NCBI RefSeq assembly: GCF_003234175.2
Contig: NZ_CP126257.1
Coordinates: forward strand, 930,001-994,000
DNA from: Curtobacterium sp. MCSS17_007
GTDB lineage: Bacteria; Actinomycetota; Actinomycetes; Actinomycetales; Microbacteriaceae
Direction of reading: 5' to 3'
Length of the DNA: 64,000 bases
Part shown: positions 20,145 to 28,823 of the stretch, in pieces
How positions within the stretch are numbered: the stretch's first letter is position 1
How the letters are laid out: each line of letters begins with the position of its first letter
Notes under the pieces: generated by a model
Database searches by the model: none
What the model was told of the DNA's origin: nothing
Seen by the model: the letters and a program-made list of their open reading frames with translations, nothing else
Translations under genes and position numbers: made by a program

Positions 20145-21742
20145 CGTCCGTGTCGTCCTCGGGGGCGGCGCGCATCGCCTTCCGCGACTGGGGCTGGCGG
20201 TACGCCGGACGGGACGCCTGGGCGGTCCGCGGCCTCGACCTCGTCGTCGAGCCGGGTGAGCGCGTCGCGGTCGTCGGTCCCTCGGGAGCCGGCAAGTCGA
20301 CGGTGCTCCGCGCGGTCGCAGCGGTGCTGGCGGACGAGCCGGACCCCGACGACGACACCGCCGCAGCCGTGCAGGGCTCGGTCCTGGTCGACGGCGCCGA
20401 CCCCCGCGCGGTCCGCGGGCGGGTCGGCCTCGTCATGCAGGACCCCGAGGCCCACACGGTGATGTCACGCATCGGGGACGACGTGGCCTTCGGGTGCGAG
20501 AACACCGGGGTGCCGAGGGCCGAGACCTGGGACCGCGTCCGGCACGCGCTCCGCGTCGTCGGACTCGACCTGCCGCTCGACCGGTCCACGAGCCGCCTCT
20601 CCGGCGGCCAGCGGCAGCGCCTGGCCCTCGCGGGCGTGCTCGCGATGCGTCCGGGGGTGCTCGTGCTCGACGAACCGTGCGCCAACCTCGACCTCGAGGG
20701 CGTCGCACAGGTCCACGACGCCGTGCGGGCGCTGCTCGACACCACCGGTGCGACCATGCTCGTGGTCGAGCACCGGATCGGCACCTGGCTCGACCTGGTC
20801 GACCGGCTCGTCCTGCTCGAGCCGGGTGGCGGGGTCGTCGCGGACGGAGCGCCCGCGACGGTGCTCGCCGAGCACGGTGCCGCCCTGACGGCGGCCGGCG
20901 TGTGGGTGCCCGGTGCCGAACCGGCCCGGGGCTCGTCGCGAGCGGGCGGAACGGCACCGGGTGCACCGACCGTCGAGCGCACGTCCCGCCCGCTCGACGG
21001 GGGAGCGGTGCTGCTCGAGGCGCTGGGGCTCGCGACCGCACGCGGGGGCGTCCTCGGACGTGCCGGTGGGACCCGGGTCGGCAGCGGCATCGACCTCGGG
21101 GTCCGGCGCGGCCGGGTCCTCGCCGTCACCGGTCCGAACGGCGTCGGCAAGTCGACGCTCGGCCTCACCCTCGCCGGGCTCCTGCGACCCGCGGGCGGCA
21201 CGCTCCGGGCGACGCCCGACCTCGCCGACGAGGCGGGCGACGCGCCGGTCCGGTGGACGAGCCGACAGCTCGCCGCCCGCATCGGCACGGTGTTCCAGGA
21301 CCCCGGGCACCAGTTCGTCGCGCGCAGTGTCCGCGAGGAGCTCGCCGCCGGCCCGCGCGCGCTCGGCTCGACCGACGCGGATGAACGGGTGGAGGAGCTC
21401 CTCGACGCGTTCGGGTTGCGGCACCTCGCCGACGCCAACCCCTTCACGCTGTCCGGCGGCGAGCAGCGGCGGCTCGCGATCGGTGCCGTCGTCGCCTCGC
21501 GGCCGCCCGTGGTCGTGCTCGACGAACCCACCTCGGGGCAGGACCGTGCGACGTGGCAGGCGGTGGTCGACCTGCTCGGCGCGACGGCGGACGCGGGGAC
21601 GGCGCTCGTCGTGGTGACCCACGACCGTGACCTGGTGCGTGCGCTCGACGCCGACGAGGTCGTGCTGGCCGCCGACGGCGCGCACCCCGTGCCGCCATCC
21701 GGACCCGGCCTGGCCCGACCGACCACGGAGGTGCACCGGTGA
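20141..21742 (+). CDS. ykoD: ECF transporter double ATPase YkoD
   Basis: A 533-residue protein with two ABC ATPase domains in tandem. Domain 1 has GPSGAGKST, MQDPEAHTV and LSGGQRQRLALAG, then LVLDEPCANLD. Domain 2 has GPNGVGKST, FQDPGHQFV, LSGGEQRRLAIG and VVLDEPTSGQD. It energises thiamine/HMP uptake with YkoE and YkoC. Oddly, the interdomain linker at residues 266-285 is encoded by a full copy of the GCGAGCGGGCGG palindromic repeat (20938-20997), giving SRAGGTAPGA and ERTSRPLDG. Starts and stops overlap neighbours (GTGA), indicating a coupled operon. Confidence 0.94.
   Translation: MTSVSSSGAARIAFRDWGWRYAGRDAWAVRGLDLVVEPGERVAVVGPSGAGKSTVLRAVAAVLADEPDPDDDTAAAVQGSVLVDGADPRAVRGRVGLVMQDPEAHTVMSRIGDDVAFGCENTGVPRAETWDRVRHALRVVGLDLPLDRSTSRLSGGQRQRLALAGVLAMRPGVLVLDEPCANLDLEGVAQVHDAVRALLDTTGATMLVVEHRIGTWLDLVDRLVLLEPGGGVVADGAPATVLAEHGAALTAAGVWVPGAEPARGSSRAGGTAPGAPTVERTSRPLDGGAVLLEALGLATARGGVLGRAGGTRVGSGIDLGVRRGRVLAVTGPNGVGKSTLGLTLAGLLRPAGGTLRATPDLADEAGDAPVRWTSRQLAARIGTVFQDPGHQFVARSVREELAAGPRALGSTDADERVEELLDAFGLRHLADANPFTLSGGEQRRLAIGAVVASRPPVVVLDEPTSGQDRATWQAVVDLLGATADAGTALVVVTHDRDLVRALDADEVVLAADGAHPVPPSGPGLARPTTEVHR
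20938..20997. repeat. Palindromic repeat unit inside ykoD, 60 nt
   Basis: GCGAGCGGGCGG opens the unit and CCGCCCGCTCG closes it, as in intergenic copies. It is read in frame as the linker between the two ABC domains and does not disrupt either domain. Confidence 0.75.
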
Positions 21743-22545
21743 CCGCCCCGACGACGCGTGCCGACCAGGGCGGGCGAGCCGCGCCTCCCGGCCGGACGCG
21801 CCGCGGTGTCGCCGGCGTCCAGCCCGTTGCTGCGATGCTCGGGGTGCTCGCGCTCGGCGTGTGCCTCGTGACGAGTCTCGACGTCGTCTCCGCGGCCGTC
21901 GCGCTCGCGCTGGAGCTGCTCCTCCTGCCGGTGCTCCGGATCCCGCCGCGCACCCTGCTGCTGCGGGCGTCGCCGGTGCTCGTCGCCGTGCCGCTGACGG
22001 CGCTGAGCATCGCGCTGTACGGGCGGCCCTCCGGGCGGGAGTGGTTCGACCTCGGCTTCGCGCACGTCACCGACGGGTCGCTCACGCTCGCGCTCGCGAC
22101 CGCGCTGCGGGTGCTCGCGGTCGGGCTGCCGGCCGTCGTGCTCTTCGTCGGGGTCGACCCCACCGACCTGGCCGACGGGCTCGCGCAGCTGCTGCGGCTG
22201 CCGGCACGCTTCGTGCTCGGGGCCCTGGCCGCGGTGCGGATGACGACGCTGCTGGGTGAGGACTGGCGCCAGCTCGCGATGGCGCGGCGCGCGCGGGGGC
22301 TCGCGGACCACGGACGACTGCGGCGCGGCGCGTCCATGGCGTTCGCCCTGCTCGTGCTCGCGCTCCGTCGGGCGACCACCCTGGCGGTCGCGATGGAGTC
22401 GCGCGGCTTCGGCGCTCCCGGTCCGCGGACGTGGGCGCGGCAGGCGCGCTTCGCGGGACCGGAGTGGGCGATGGTCGCCGCGCTCGTGGGGATCGGGGTC
22501 GTGTCGGTCGGCGTGGCCGTGGCTGCGGGGACCTGGCGTGCCTGA
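21739..22545 (+). CDS. ykoC: ECF transporter transmembrane T component YkoC
   Basis: A 268-residue membrane protein with about five transmembrane segments between residues 28 and 268. The two coupling-helix motifs of EcfT proteins are visible as RRARGLADHG and MESRGFGAPG. It transmits ATPase movement in YkoD to the S component YkoE. The GTG start overlaps the ykoD stop, and the next gene begins 8 nt before its own stop. Family membership and gene order are unambiguous. Confidence 0.93.
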   Translation: MTAPTTRADQGGRAAPPGRTRRGVAGVQPVAAMLGVLALGVCLVTSLDVVSAAVALALELLLLPVLRIPPRTLLLRASPVLVAVPLTALSIALYGRPSGREWFDLGFAHVTDGSLTLALATALRVLAVGLPAVVLFVGVDPTDLADGLAQLLRLPARFVLGALAAVRMTTLLGEDWRQLAMARRARGLADHGRLRRGASMAFALLVLALRRATTLAVAMESRGFGAPGPRTWARQARFAGPEWAMVAALVGIGVVSVGVAVAAGTWRA

Positions 22546-23110
22546 GGTCGTGCGGCCGGAGGCGACCGCCGGGGGAACGGCGCCGGACCCGTCGCTCGTG
22601 GACGGGCTCGCGGCGGCGGCAGCCGGGGTCGCCGCCGCCACCGGTGGCCGACTCGTCGTGCTGGTCGACGGACGGTCGGGGACGGGCAAGACCACCCTCG
22701 GCGACGCCCTGGCGGCACGTCTCGGCGCGCAGGTCGTGCACCTCGACGACGTCTACCCGGGCTGGGACGGACTGCGGTCGGCTGCGGGTGCCGTGGTGTC
22801 CGACGTGCTCGGGCCGCCGTCGGGGTACCGGCGCTGGGACTGGGACACGTCGGAGCCGGCGGACTGGGTGTCGATCGACCCGCGCACGCCGCTCGTCGTC
22901 GAGGGGTGCGGAGCCCTGTCGCGCGCATCGGCGCCCCTGGCCACGCTCCGGGTGTGGCTCGAGGCGGACGACGACGTGCGGTGGGACCGGGCCATCGGAC
23001 GGGACGGCGAGGTCTTCGCCCGCGAGTGGGAGCGGTGGGCCGCGCAGGAGCGGGCGTTCATCGCCGCCGAGCGGCCGGCGGAGCTCGCGGACGTGTCGCT
23101 CAGGACGTAG
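22538..23110 (+). CDS. P-loop kinase-like protein (uridine kinase-like)
   Basis: A 190-residue NTPase. The Walker A is LVDGRSGTGKTTL, then VVHLDDVYPGWDG, resembling uridine/cytidylate kinase-like proteins, and PLVVEGCGALSR in the position of Walker B. The C-terminus has DRAIGRDGEVFAREWERW, a lid-like arginine-rich helix. The substrate is unknown. GTG 22538 overlaps ykoC by 8 nt, so it is translationally coupled to the thiamine transporter and lies under the TPP riboswitch. A role in vitamin salvage is possible but inferred only from position. Its 3' end overlaps the convergent MFS gene by 11 bp. Confidence 0.8.
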   Translation: MPEVVRPEATAGGTAPDPSLVDGLAAAAAGVAAATGGRLVVLVDGRSGTGKTTLGDALAARLGAQVVHLDDVYPGWDGLRSAAGAVVSDVLGPPSGYRRWDWDTSEPADWVSIDPRTPLVVEGCGALSRASAPLATLRVWLEADDDVRWDRAIGRDGEVFAREWERWAAQERAFIAAERPAELADVSLRT

Positions 23111-24443
23111 ACCGGGCGGTACCGTCACGGACCGGGTCGACCGCGACGACCGCGGCCACGACCGAGAGCACCGCGTACACCCCGATGTAGGTGCACAGGA
23201 TCCACGGCGAGCCACCGCCCAGCTCGACGAACACCGCCGCGAGCAACGGCGTCAGCCCCACCGAGAAGATCGACCCGATCTGGTACCCCAGGCTCATCCC
23301 CGAGTACCGGCGCCCGGTCGGGAACTGCTCCGCGAACCACGCCGCCTGCGGCCCGTAGATGCTGTCGTGGAACACACTCATGCCGATCAGCGCCACGAGG
23401 GGCAGCAGCACGAGCGGCCCGGCGTCGAGGAACGCGAAGAACGGCCAGATCAGCACCCCGATCCCGATCGCCGACCCGATCGCGAGCGGTCGTCGCCCCA
23501 CCCGGTCGGACAGCCACCCCCAGAACGGTGTCGACACGAGGGACACCGCCGAGATGACGAGCACCGCCTGCAGGCCCGCCGCCGACCCCTCCTCACCGCG
23601 CTTCGTCCCGAGGTAGGTCAGCGAGTACGTCGTCAGGATCGAGTACAGCGCCGGCTGCACGAGCCGCAGCCCGGCGGTCACGAGGATCGACCGCGGGTGC
23701 CGACGGATCGCCTGCCACACCGGGAAGCGCTCGACACCGCCGGAGGCGCGCAGCTCCTGGAACACCGGGGCGTCCTGCACGCCGAGCCGGATGACGAGCC
23801 CGACCGCGACGATCACCGCGGAGAACAGGAACGGCAGGCGCCACCCCCACGCCAGGAACGCCTCGTTGCCGAGCAGGGTCCGCACGAGCGTGAAGACCCC
23901 CGTCGCCAGGAGCATCCCGCCCGCCGACCCCATCTGGGTGAAGGCTCCGAACAGCCCCCGGTGCCGTGCCGGCGCGTGCTCGACCGACAGCAGTGCCGAA
24001 CCGCCCCACTCGGCTCCGGCCGCGACGCCCTGGAGCAGTCGCAGCACGACGAGGGCGACCACGGCGCCGACCCCGATCGTCGCCGCCGAGGGGATCACCC
24101 CGATGAGCGTCGACGCGATGCCCATGAGCACGAGCGACGCGACGAGCAGCTTCTTCCGCCCGATCCGGTCGCCGAGGTGCCCGGCCACGATGCCGCCGAG
24201 CGGCCGCGCCACGAAGCCGACGCCGTAGGTCGCGAACGACGCGATGACGCCGACCGCGGGGGTGACGGACGGGAAGAACGTCGGTGCGAACACGAGCGCC
24301 GAGGCCGTCGCGTACAGGTAGAAGTCGTAGTACTCGACGGTCGTCCCGACGAACGACGCGAGGGCGACACGACGACGGGTCGCGGTGGTCGACGGGGCGG
24401 CGGGACGGACGGGAGGCGTGGCTGCGGTCGTCTGGGTCGGCAT
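23100..24443 (-). CDS. MHS family major facilitator transporter
   Basis: A 447-residue transporter with twelve predicted membrane segments. VGTTVEYYDFYLYATASALVF near the N-terminus and GHLGDRIGRKKLLVASLVLMG in loop 2-3 are signatures of the metabolite:H+ symporter (MHS; ProP/ShiA/KgtP-like) subfamily. Substrates of this group are usually organic acids, osmolytes or aromatic acids. It is divergent from the two flavin oxidoreductase genes with a 102-bp gap, which may allow shared control and a role in uptake of their substrate. The ATG at 24443 gives the expected short cytoplasmic N-terminus. Confidence 0.93.
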   Translation of the reverse strand: MPTQTTAATPPVRPAAPSTTATRRRVALASFVGTTVEYYDFYLYATASALVFAPTFFPSVTPAVGVIASFATYGVGFVARPLGGIVAGHLGDRIGRKKLLVASLVLMGIASTLIGVIPSAATIGVGAVVALVVLRLLQGVAAGAEWGGSALLSVEHAPARHRGLFGAFTQMGSAGGMLLATGVFTLVRTLLGNEAFLAWGWRLPFLFSAVIVAVGLVIRLGVQDAPVFQELRASGGVERFPVWQAIRRHPRSILVTAGLRLVQPALYSILTTYSLTYLGTKRGEEGSAAGLQAVLVISAVSLVSTPFWGWLSDRVGRRPLAIGSAIGIGVLIWPFFAFLDAGPLVLLPLVALIGMSVFHDSIYGPQAAWFAEQFPTGRRYSGMSLGYQIGSIFSVGLTPLLAAVFVELGGGSPWILCTYIGVYAVLSVVAAVVAVDPVRDGTARSTS

Positions 24444-24545
24444 GCCTCAGGAGCATGGTCGCCCCCACGGCGCGGGGGAACACCGCGCGTAACGCGAGGT
24501 CACGTCATGACCGCGCGAGCGCGGTCCCCGGGGAGCATGGACGGC

Positions 24546-25982
24546 ATGAGCGATGCACCGACCCGTCCGCTGCGCTTCGCGGCCTTCGTCATGAACACGA
24601 CGTCGCACATCCAGCACGGCCTCTGGCGGCACCCGGACGCCCGCCAGGCCGACTTCGACGACGTGACGCTGTGGACCGACCTCGCGAGGACGCTCGAGCG
24701 CGGGAAGTTCGACGCGATGTTCTTCGCCGACGTCGTCGGCACGTACGGCCCCGCGCGCGGCGACTACGCGACGAACCTCCGCGAGGGGCTGCAGATCCCC
24801 TCGAACGACCCGTCCGTGCTGCTCTCCGCGCTCGCCGTGTCCACCGAGCACCTCGGCCTGGCGTTCACGTCGAGCGTCATCCAGGCGCACCCGTTCGACT
24901 TCGCCCGCAAGGTCTCGACGCTCGACCACATCACCCGCGGCCGCATCGGCTGGAACGTCGTCACGAGCGCCCTCGACAGCGCGGCCCGGAACTTCGGCGC
25001 CGACCGCCTCGAGGAGCACGACGAGCGCTACGCCTGGGCCGAGGAGTACCTCGAGGTCTGCGCGAAGCTCTGGGAGGGGTCGTGGGAGGACGGCGCCGTG
25101 CTGAAGGACCCGGTGCGCGGGTACGCCGACCCGGAGAAGGTGCACCGCATCGACCACCACGGCACGCGCTACGACGTGCAGGGACCACACCTGTCGGCGC
25201 CCTCGCCGCAGCGCACGCCGGTGCTGTTCCAGGCCGGGTCCTCGCCCGCCGGTCGGGCCTTCGCCGCGCGGAACGCCGAGGCGCAGTTCATCCTGACCTC
25301 GAACCGCGACGCCACCGAGCAGCTCATCCGCGAGACCCGTGACCTCGCTGCCGCCGCCGGCCGCCGCCGTGAGGACATCGCGTTCTTCCTCGGGCTGACC
25401 TTCGTCACGGGCTCCACCGAGGCCGAGGCGAAGGCGAAGGAGGCGGAGATCGACGAGTACCTGGCGGCCGACGCCTTCCTCGTGCACTCGAACCTCGGGT
25501 TCGACCCGGAGACCGGCGAGCCGCTCGACCCCGCGACGCCGCTGTCCGAGGTCCGGACGCACGCCGGGCAGTCGCACCTGCAGTGGCTCCGTGAAGCTGC
25601 CGGCGACCGCGAACCGACCATCGCCGACCTCGCCCGGCTGTCCGCCAAGCTCCGCGCCCGCGTCGTCGGGACGCCCGAGCAGATCGCCGACGAGCTCGCC
25701 GAGTGGCAGCGCGTGGGTGTCGACGGCGTGAACGTCATCAACTGGACGCTGCCCGGCTCCTACGAGGAGTTCGTCGACCACATCGCGCCGACCCTGCAGG
25801 AGCGTGGGCTCATGCAGTCCGAGTACCGGGAGGGCACCCTGCGCGAGAAGCTCTTCGGCCACCCGCAGCTGCCCGACTCGCACCCCGCCCGGCGGTGGCG
25901 CGGGGCGTTCTCCGGAGGCTCCGGGGGCGTGGGCGCGACGGAGGCGGACGGCGCACGCGACGCCGTGGAGGTGACCGCGTGA
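24546..25982 (+). CDS. LLM class flavin-dependent monooxygenase (NtaA/SnaA/DszA family)
   Basis: A 478-residue luciferase-like enzyme. RFAAFVMNTTSHIQHGLWRHPDA, FDAMFFADVVGTYGP, ITRGRIGWNVVTS and PVLFQAGSSPAGRAFAARNAE match the NtaA/SnaA/DszA branch, which uses reduced FMN from a separate reductase to oxidise sulfones, chelators or antibiotics. I chose ATG 24546, about 10 nt after GGGGAG; ATG 24537 is too close to it. The downstream DszC-like gene overlaps by GTGA. The pair resembles two-enzyme desulfurization or sulfonate-use systems, but no flavin reductase is encoded here. Confidence 0.9.
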   Translation: MSDAPTRPLRFAAFVMNTTSHIQHGLWRHPDARQADFDDVTLWTDLARTLERGKFDAMFFADVVGTYGPARGDYATNLREGLQIPSNDPSVLLSALAVSTEHLGLAFTSSVIQAHPFDFARKVSTLDHITRGRIGWNVVTSALDSAARNFGADRLEEHDERYAWAEEYLEVCAKLWEGSWEDGAVLKDPVRGYADPEKVHRIDHHGTRYDVQGPHLSAPSPQRTPVLFQAGSSPAGRAFAARNAEAQFILTSNRDATEQLIRETRDLAAAAGRRREDIAFFLGLTFVTGSTEAEAKAKEAEIDEYLAADAFLVHSNLGFDPETGEPLDPATPLSEVRTHAGQSHLQWLREAAGDREPTIADLARLSAKLRARVVGTPEQIADELAEWQRVGVDGVNVINWTLPGSYEEFVDHIAPTLQERGLMQSEYREGTLREKLFGHPQLPDSHPARRWRGAFSGGSGGVGATEADGARDAVEVTA

Positions 25983-27247
25983 CGGACGCGACGACGACCG
26001 ACGGGGCCGAGCCGCGCCTCCAGACCGACCGTCTCGCAGCCCTGCGGGCTCGATTCGCGCCGGTCCTCGACCGCATCCGCGAGGGTGCCGTCGCACGCGA
26101 GCTGGCGTCCGGGACGCCAGGGGAGCGGGAGCTCCCGCACGCCGAGGTCCGTGCGCTGGCGGAGGCGGGGTTCGGCCGACTCCGCGTGCCCGAGGACCGC
26201 GGGGGCTCCGGCGTGACGCTCGTCGAGCTGGCGCATCTGGTGGCGGACCTCGCGGCGGCGGACTCGAACATCGCGCACCTCTGGCGCGGGCACTTCGGGT
26301 ACACCGAGCTGGTGCTGCTCCGCCCGGATTCGCCCGCTCGTGACGAGTGGCTCCAGCGGATCGTCGACGGAGCGATCGTGGGGAACGCGACCTCGGAGCG
26401 GACCGGCACCACGCTCGCTGACATCTCGACGACCGTCGCTCCCGACGACTCCGGCACGTGGCGGCTCGACGGGCGGAAGTTCTACTCGACCGGCACGCTC
26501 TACGCCGACTGGATCTACCTGGCGGCCGACCGCGACGGCGAGCGCGTGACGTTCGCGGTGCCCACCGACGCGCCGGGCGTGACCGGGGTCGACGACTGGG
26601 ACGGGTTCGGGCAGCGGCTCACCGCCTCCGGGACGACCGTGTTCGACGGCGTTCCCGTCGACCCGTCGGTGATCTCGGCCTACCGGGACGCGCCGCTGTC
26701 GCACATCCAGGCGTTCTACCAGCTGTACCTGCTGGCGGTCCTCGCCGGGATCGGGCAGGCGGTCGTCGACGACGCTGTGGCGTTCGTCCGGCCGCGGACC
26801 CGCACCTACATCCACGCGAACGCGGCGACGCCGGGGGAGGACCCGCAGGTGCTCGCGGTCCTCGGGCGGCTCGCCGCCGGGGCGTTCACCGCGCGGTCGC
26901 TCGTCGTCGCCGCGGCGGGACAGCTCGACGCGGTGGTGGCGACGAACGAGCCCGGGGCCGGCGTCGACCACGCGCTGCTCGACGCTGCCGAGAACGCCGT
27001 CTACCAGGCGCAGGTCGAGGTCGGTCCGCGGGTGCTGCGTGCGGCCACGGAGTTGTTCGAGGTTGGCGGAGCCTCGGCGGCGGACCGGACCAGGGCGCTC
27101 GACCGGCACTGGCGGAACGCGCGGGTCGTCGCGTCGCACAACCCGACGGTGTACAAGGAGCGGCTCGTGGGGGAGTACGTGCTGCACGGGCGAGGACCGG
27201 TGGACGCGTGGGAGCGGTACCACGAGGTCGGGCCGACGCGGTTCTGA
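25979..27247 (+). CDS. DszC/SfnB-like flavin monooxygenase (acyl-CoA dehydrogenase fold)
   Basis: A 422-residue protein with the acyl-CoA dehydrogenase fold: N-terminal helices with GFGRLRVPEDRGGSGVTLVELAHLV, a central FMN-binding part with NATSERTGTTLADI and GRKFYSTGTLYADWIY, and the C-terminal bundle ending DRHWRNARVVASHNPTVYKERLVGEYVL. These match DszC, SfnB and related N- or S-oxygenases rather than true dehydrogenases, since there is no catalytic Glu motif of that class. The GTG start overlaps the LLM gene stop. The two probably act in sequence on one substrate, possibly organosulfur. Confidence 0.88.
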   Translation: MTDATTTDGAEPRLQTDRLAALRARFAPVLDRIREGAVARELASGTPGERELPHAEVRALAEAGFGRLRVPEDRGGSGVTLVELAHLVADLAAADSNIAHLWRGHFGYTELVLLRPDSPARDEWLQRIVDGAIVGNATSERTGTTLADISTTVAPDDSGTWRLDGRKFYSTGTLYADWIYLAADRDGERVTFAVPTDAPGVTGVDDWDGFGQRLTASGTTVFDGVPVDPSVISAYRDAPLSHIQAFYQLYLLAVLAGIGQAVVDDAVAFVRPRTRTYIHANAATPGEDPQVLAVLGRLAAGAFTARSLVVAAAGQLDAVVATNEPGAGVDHALLDAAENAVYQAQVEVGPRVLRAATELFEVGGASAADRTRALDRHWRNARVVASHNPTVYKERLVGEYVLHGRGPVDAWERYHEVGPTRF

Positions 27248-27248
27248 G

Positions 27249-27596
27249 CTACGCCCAGCCGAGCTCGTGCAGCCGGGCGTCGTCGATGCCGTAGAAGTGC
27301 CCGATCTCGTGCACGAGCGTGGTGTGCACCTCGTCCCGGAGCTCCTCGACGGTGTCGCACTCCTCGAGGTGTTGCTTCCGGAACACCACGATCCGGTCCG
27401 GCAGCTCGCCGAACCCGTACTGCCCACGCTCGGTCGCGGCGACCCCCTCGTACACACCGAACAGGTCGGAGCCGTCCTCGGGCTCGTCCTCGACGACGAA
27501 CACCACGTTGTCGAGCCCGTCGACCATCTCGTCGGGCAGCAGGTCGAGCTCGTCGGTCACGAGCTGCTCGAACTCGTCGGCGGACATCTCCATCAC
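27249..27596 (-). CDS. Zincin-like metallopeptidase (PF06262 family)
   Basis: A 115-residue protein with VHEIGHFYGIDDARLHELG at the C-terminus, the HExxH zinc site plus a downstream Glu. N-terminal MSADEFEQLVTDELDLLPDEM and GVYEGV are typical of this small actinobacterial and proteobacterial family. Peptidase activity has not been widely demonstrated. Two ATGs (27596 and 27593) are adjacent. Its stop is one base from the convergent monooxygenase stop. Confidence 0.9.
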   Translation of the reverse strand: MMEMSADEFEQLVTDELDLLPDEMVDGLDNVVFVVEDEPEDGSDLFGVYEGVAATERGQYGFGELPDRIVVFRKQHLEECDTVEELRDEVHTTLVHEIGHFYGIDDARLHELGWA

Positions 27597-27631
27597 GACG
27601 TCGATCGTGGCACACCGCTATCGGAGAACGA

Positions 27632-27663
27632 CGAAGGCCCCGTCCTCTCGGACGGGGCCTTCG
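27632..27663. terminator. Terminator between the metallopeptidase gene and tRNA-His
   Basis: Perfect 14-bp stem CGAAGGCCCCGTCC (27632-27645) and its complement (27650-27663) around TCTC. It lies 5 nt beyond the 3' end of the tRNA-His gene, which is transcribed leftward. Confidence 0.8.
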
Positions 27664-27668
27664 TGCAC

Positions 27669-27745
27669 TGGGGTGAGTAACGGGTCTCGAACCCGCGACC
27701 TCCTAGACCACAACCAGGCGCTCTACCAACTGAGCTATACCCACC
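27669..27745 (-). tRNA. tRNA-His (GTG)
   Basis: The reverse complement folds as a cloverleaf with acceptor GTGGGTA/TACTCAC, D arm TAGCTCAGTTGGTAGAGC, anticodon loop TTGTGGT (anticodon GTG) and T arm GCGGG-TTCGAGA-CCCGT. An extra 5' G (G-1) faces the discriminator C, the hallmark of tRNA-His. The 3' CCA is encoded. Confidence 0.97.
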
Positions 27746-27842
27746 ATGCCTGCTCCGGCTGACCGGCGCGACCACTCAATAGTAGTACATGCGGGAGGCG
27801 CCGCGGACCACGCGTGTCGCTCCTCCGCGGCTGTGCCTGTCG

Positions 27843-28481
27843 CTACTCGGCGGCGGGCTGCGCGAGCCGCGGCTCCCACCGCTCGACGACCTCGGCCGCG
27901 ACGGCGCGGACGTCCTCGGTGGTCGGGCCGGGTTCCGCGACGAAGCCCGCGCGGCGGTAGTACTCGAGCTCGCGGATCGACTCGAGGATGTCCGCGAGGG
28001 CACGGTGCCCGCCGTGCTTCTCCGGCGCGTTGAAGTACACGCGCGGGAACCAGCGGCGGCAGAGTTCCTTGATGCTCGACACGTCGACACTGCGGTAGTG
28101 CAGGTGCCCGTCGACCCGCGGCATGTACTTCGACAGGAACGCGCGGTCCGTGCCGATCGTGTTGCCGGCCAGCGGCGCGCTGCCCTCGGCCGGGACGTGC
28201 TGGAGGATGTACTCGAGCACCTGGTACTCGGCGTCGGCCAGGGAGACGCCGTCCGGGATCTCCTCGAGCAGGCCGGACGTCGTGTGCATGGTGGTCACGA
28301 ACTCGTTCATGTTGTCGAGCGCCGACTGGTCGGGCTTGATGACGATGTCGAAGCCCGGGTGCACGGGGACGAGGTCGAAGTCCGTGATGACGACGGCCAC
28401 CTCGACGAGCTCGTCGACCGCGAGGTCGAGGCCCGTCATCTCGCAGTCGATCCAGACGAGGCGATCGTTCGCAGTTGCCAT
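27843..28481 (-). CDS. orn: Oligoribonuclease
   Basis: A 212-residue DEDDh 3'-5' exonuclease that degrades 2- to 5-nt RNAs to mononucleotides. The first motif WIDCEMTGLDL, the second around GNTIGTDRAFLSKYMP, VDVSSIKELCRRWFP and the third with the histidine, GGHRALADILESI, are all intact. It is somewhat longer than E. coli Orn (181 residues) through a C-terminal extension (TTEDVRAVAAEVVERW). ATG 28481 gives the canonical start. The gene is flanked by tRNA-His downstream and a repeat-rich spacer upstream. Confidence 0.97.
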   Translation of the reverse strand: MATANDRLVWIDCEMTGLDLAVDELVEVAVVITDFDLVPVHPGFDIVIKPDQSALDNMNEFVTTMHTTSGLLEEIPDGVSLADAEYQVLEYILQHVPAEGSAPLAGNTIGTDRAFLSKYMPRVDGHLHYRSVDVSSIKELCRRWFPRVYFNAPEKHGGHRALADILESIRELEYYRRAGFVAEPGPTTEDVRAVAAEVVERWEPRLAQPAAE

Positions 28482-28546
28482 GTCCCGATCCTATTCCGCG
28501 CGTGTGACGCTCCCGCTCGCGGGGGCGGTGGTGTGGACCGCGTGCC

Positions 28547-28823
28547 GCGAGCGGGCGCATCCTGCGCGCCGGGGCGCGTGCGAGCGCACGATCCGCCCGC
28601 TCGTCGCGAGGTGGGCTGCCGGGCGCAGCGCGCGCCTCCCGTCCGTGCGTTCGGACGGCGAGCGGGCGGAAGCTGCCGACACCGGGCCGCTCGACGTCCC
28701 GTTCCGCCCGCTCGTCGCGAGGTGGGCTGCCGGGCTCAGCGCGCGCCTCCCGTCCGGCACGCCGTGCCGCGAGCGGGTGGGAGCTGCTTCCGGCCGCTGC
28801 AACACCGGGTTCCGCCCGCTCGT
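28547..28823. repeat. Array of three palindromic units on a 111-nt period
   Basis: Units at 28547-28604 (58 nt), 28658-28715 (58 nt) and 28769-28823 (55 nt). The two 53-nt spacers are nearly identical to each other (both contain CGAGGTGGGCTGCCGGGC and CAGCGCGCGCCTCCCGTCCG), so unit plus spacer has been tandemly duplicated. Confidence 0.85.

Noticed and set aside
27249-27596. Toxin-antitoxin reading of the small metallopeptidase next to tRNA-His
   Set aside because: The HExxH protein belongs to a common standalone family and no partner gene is present.
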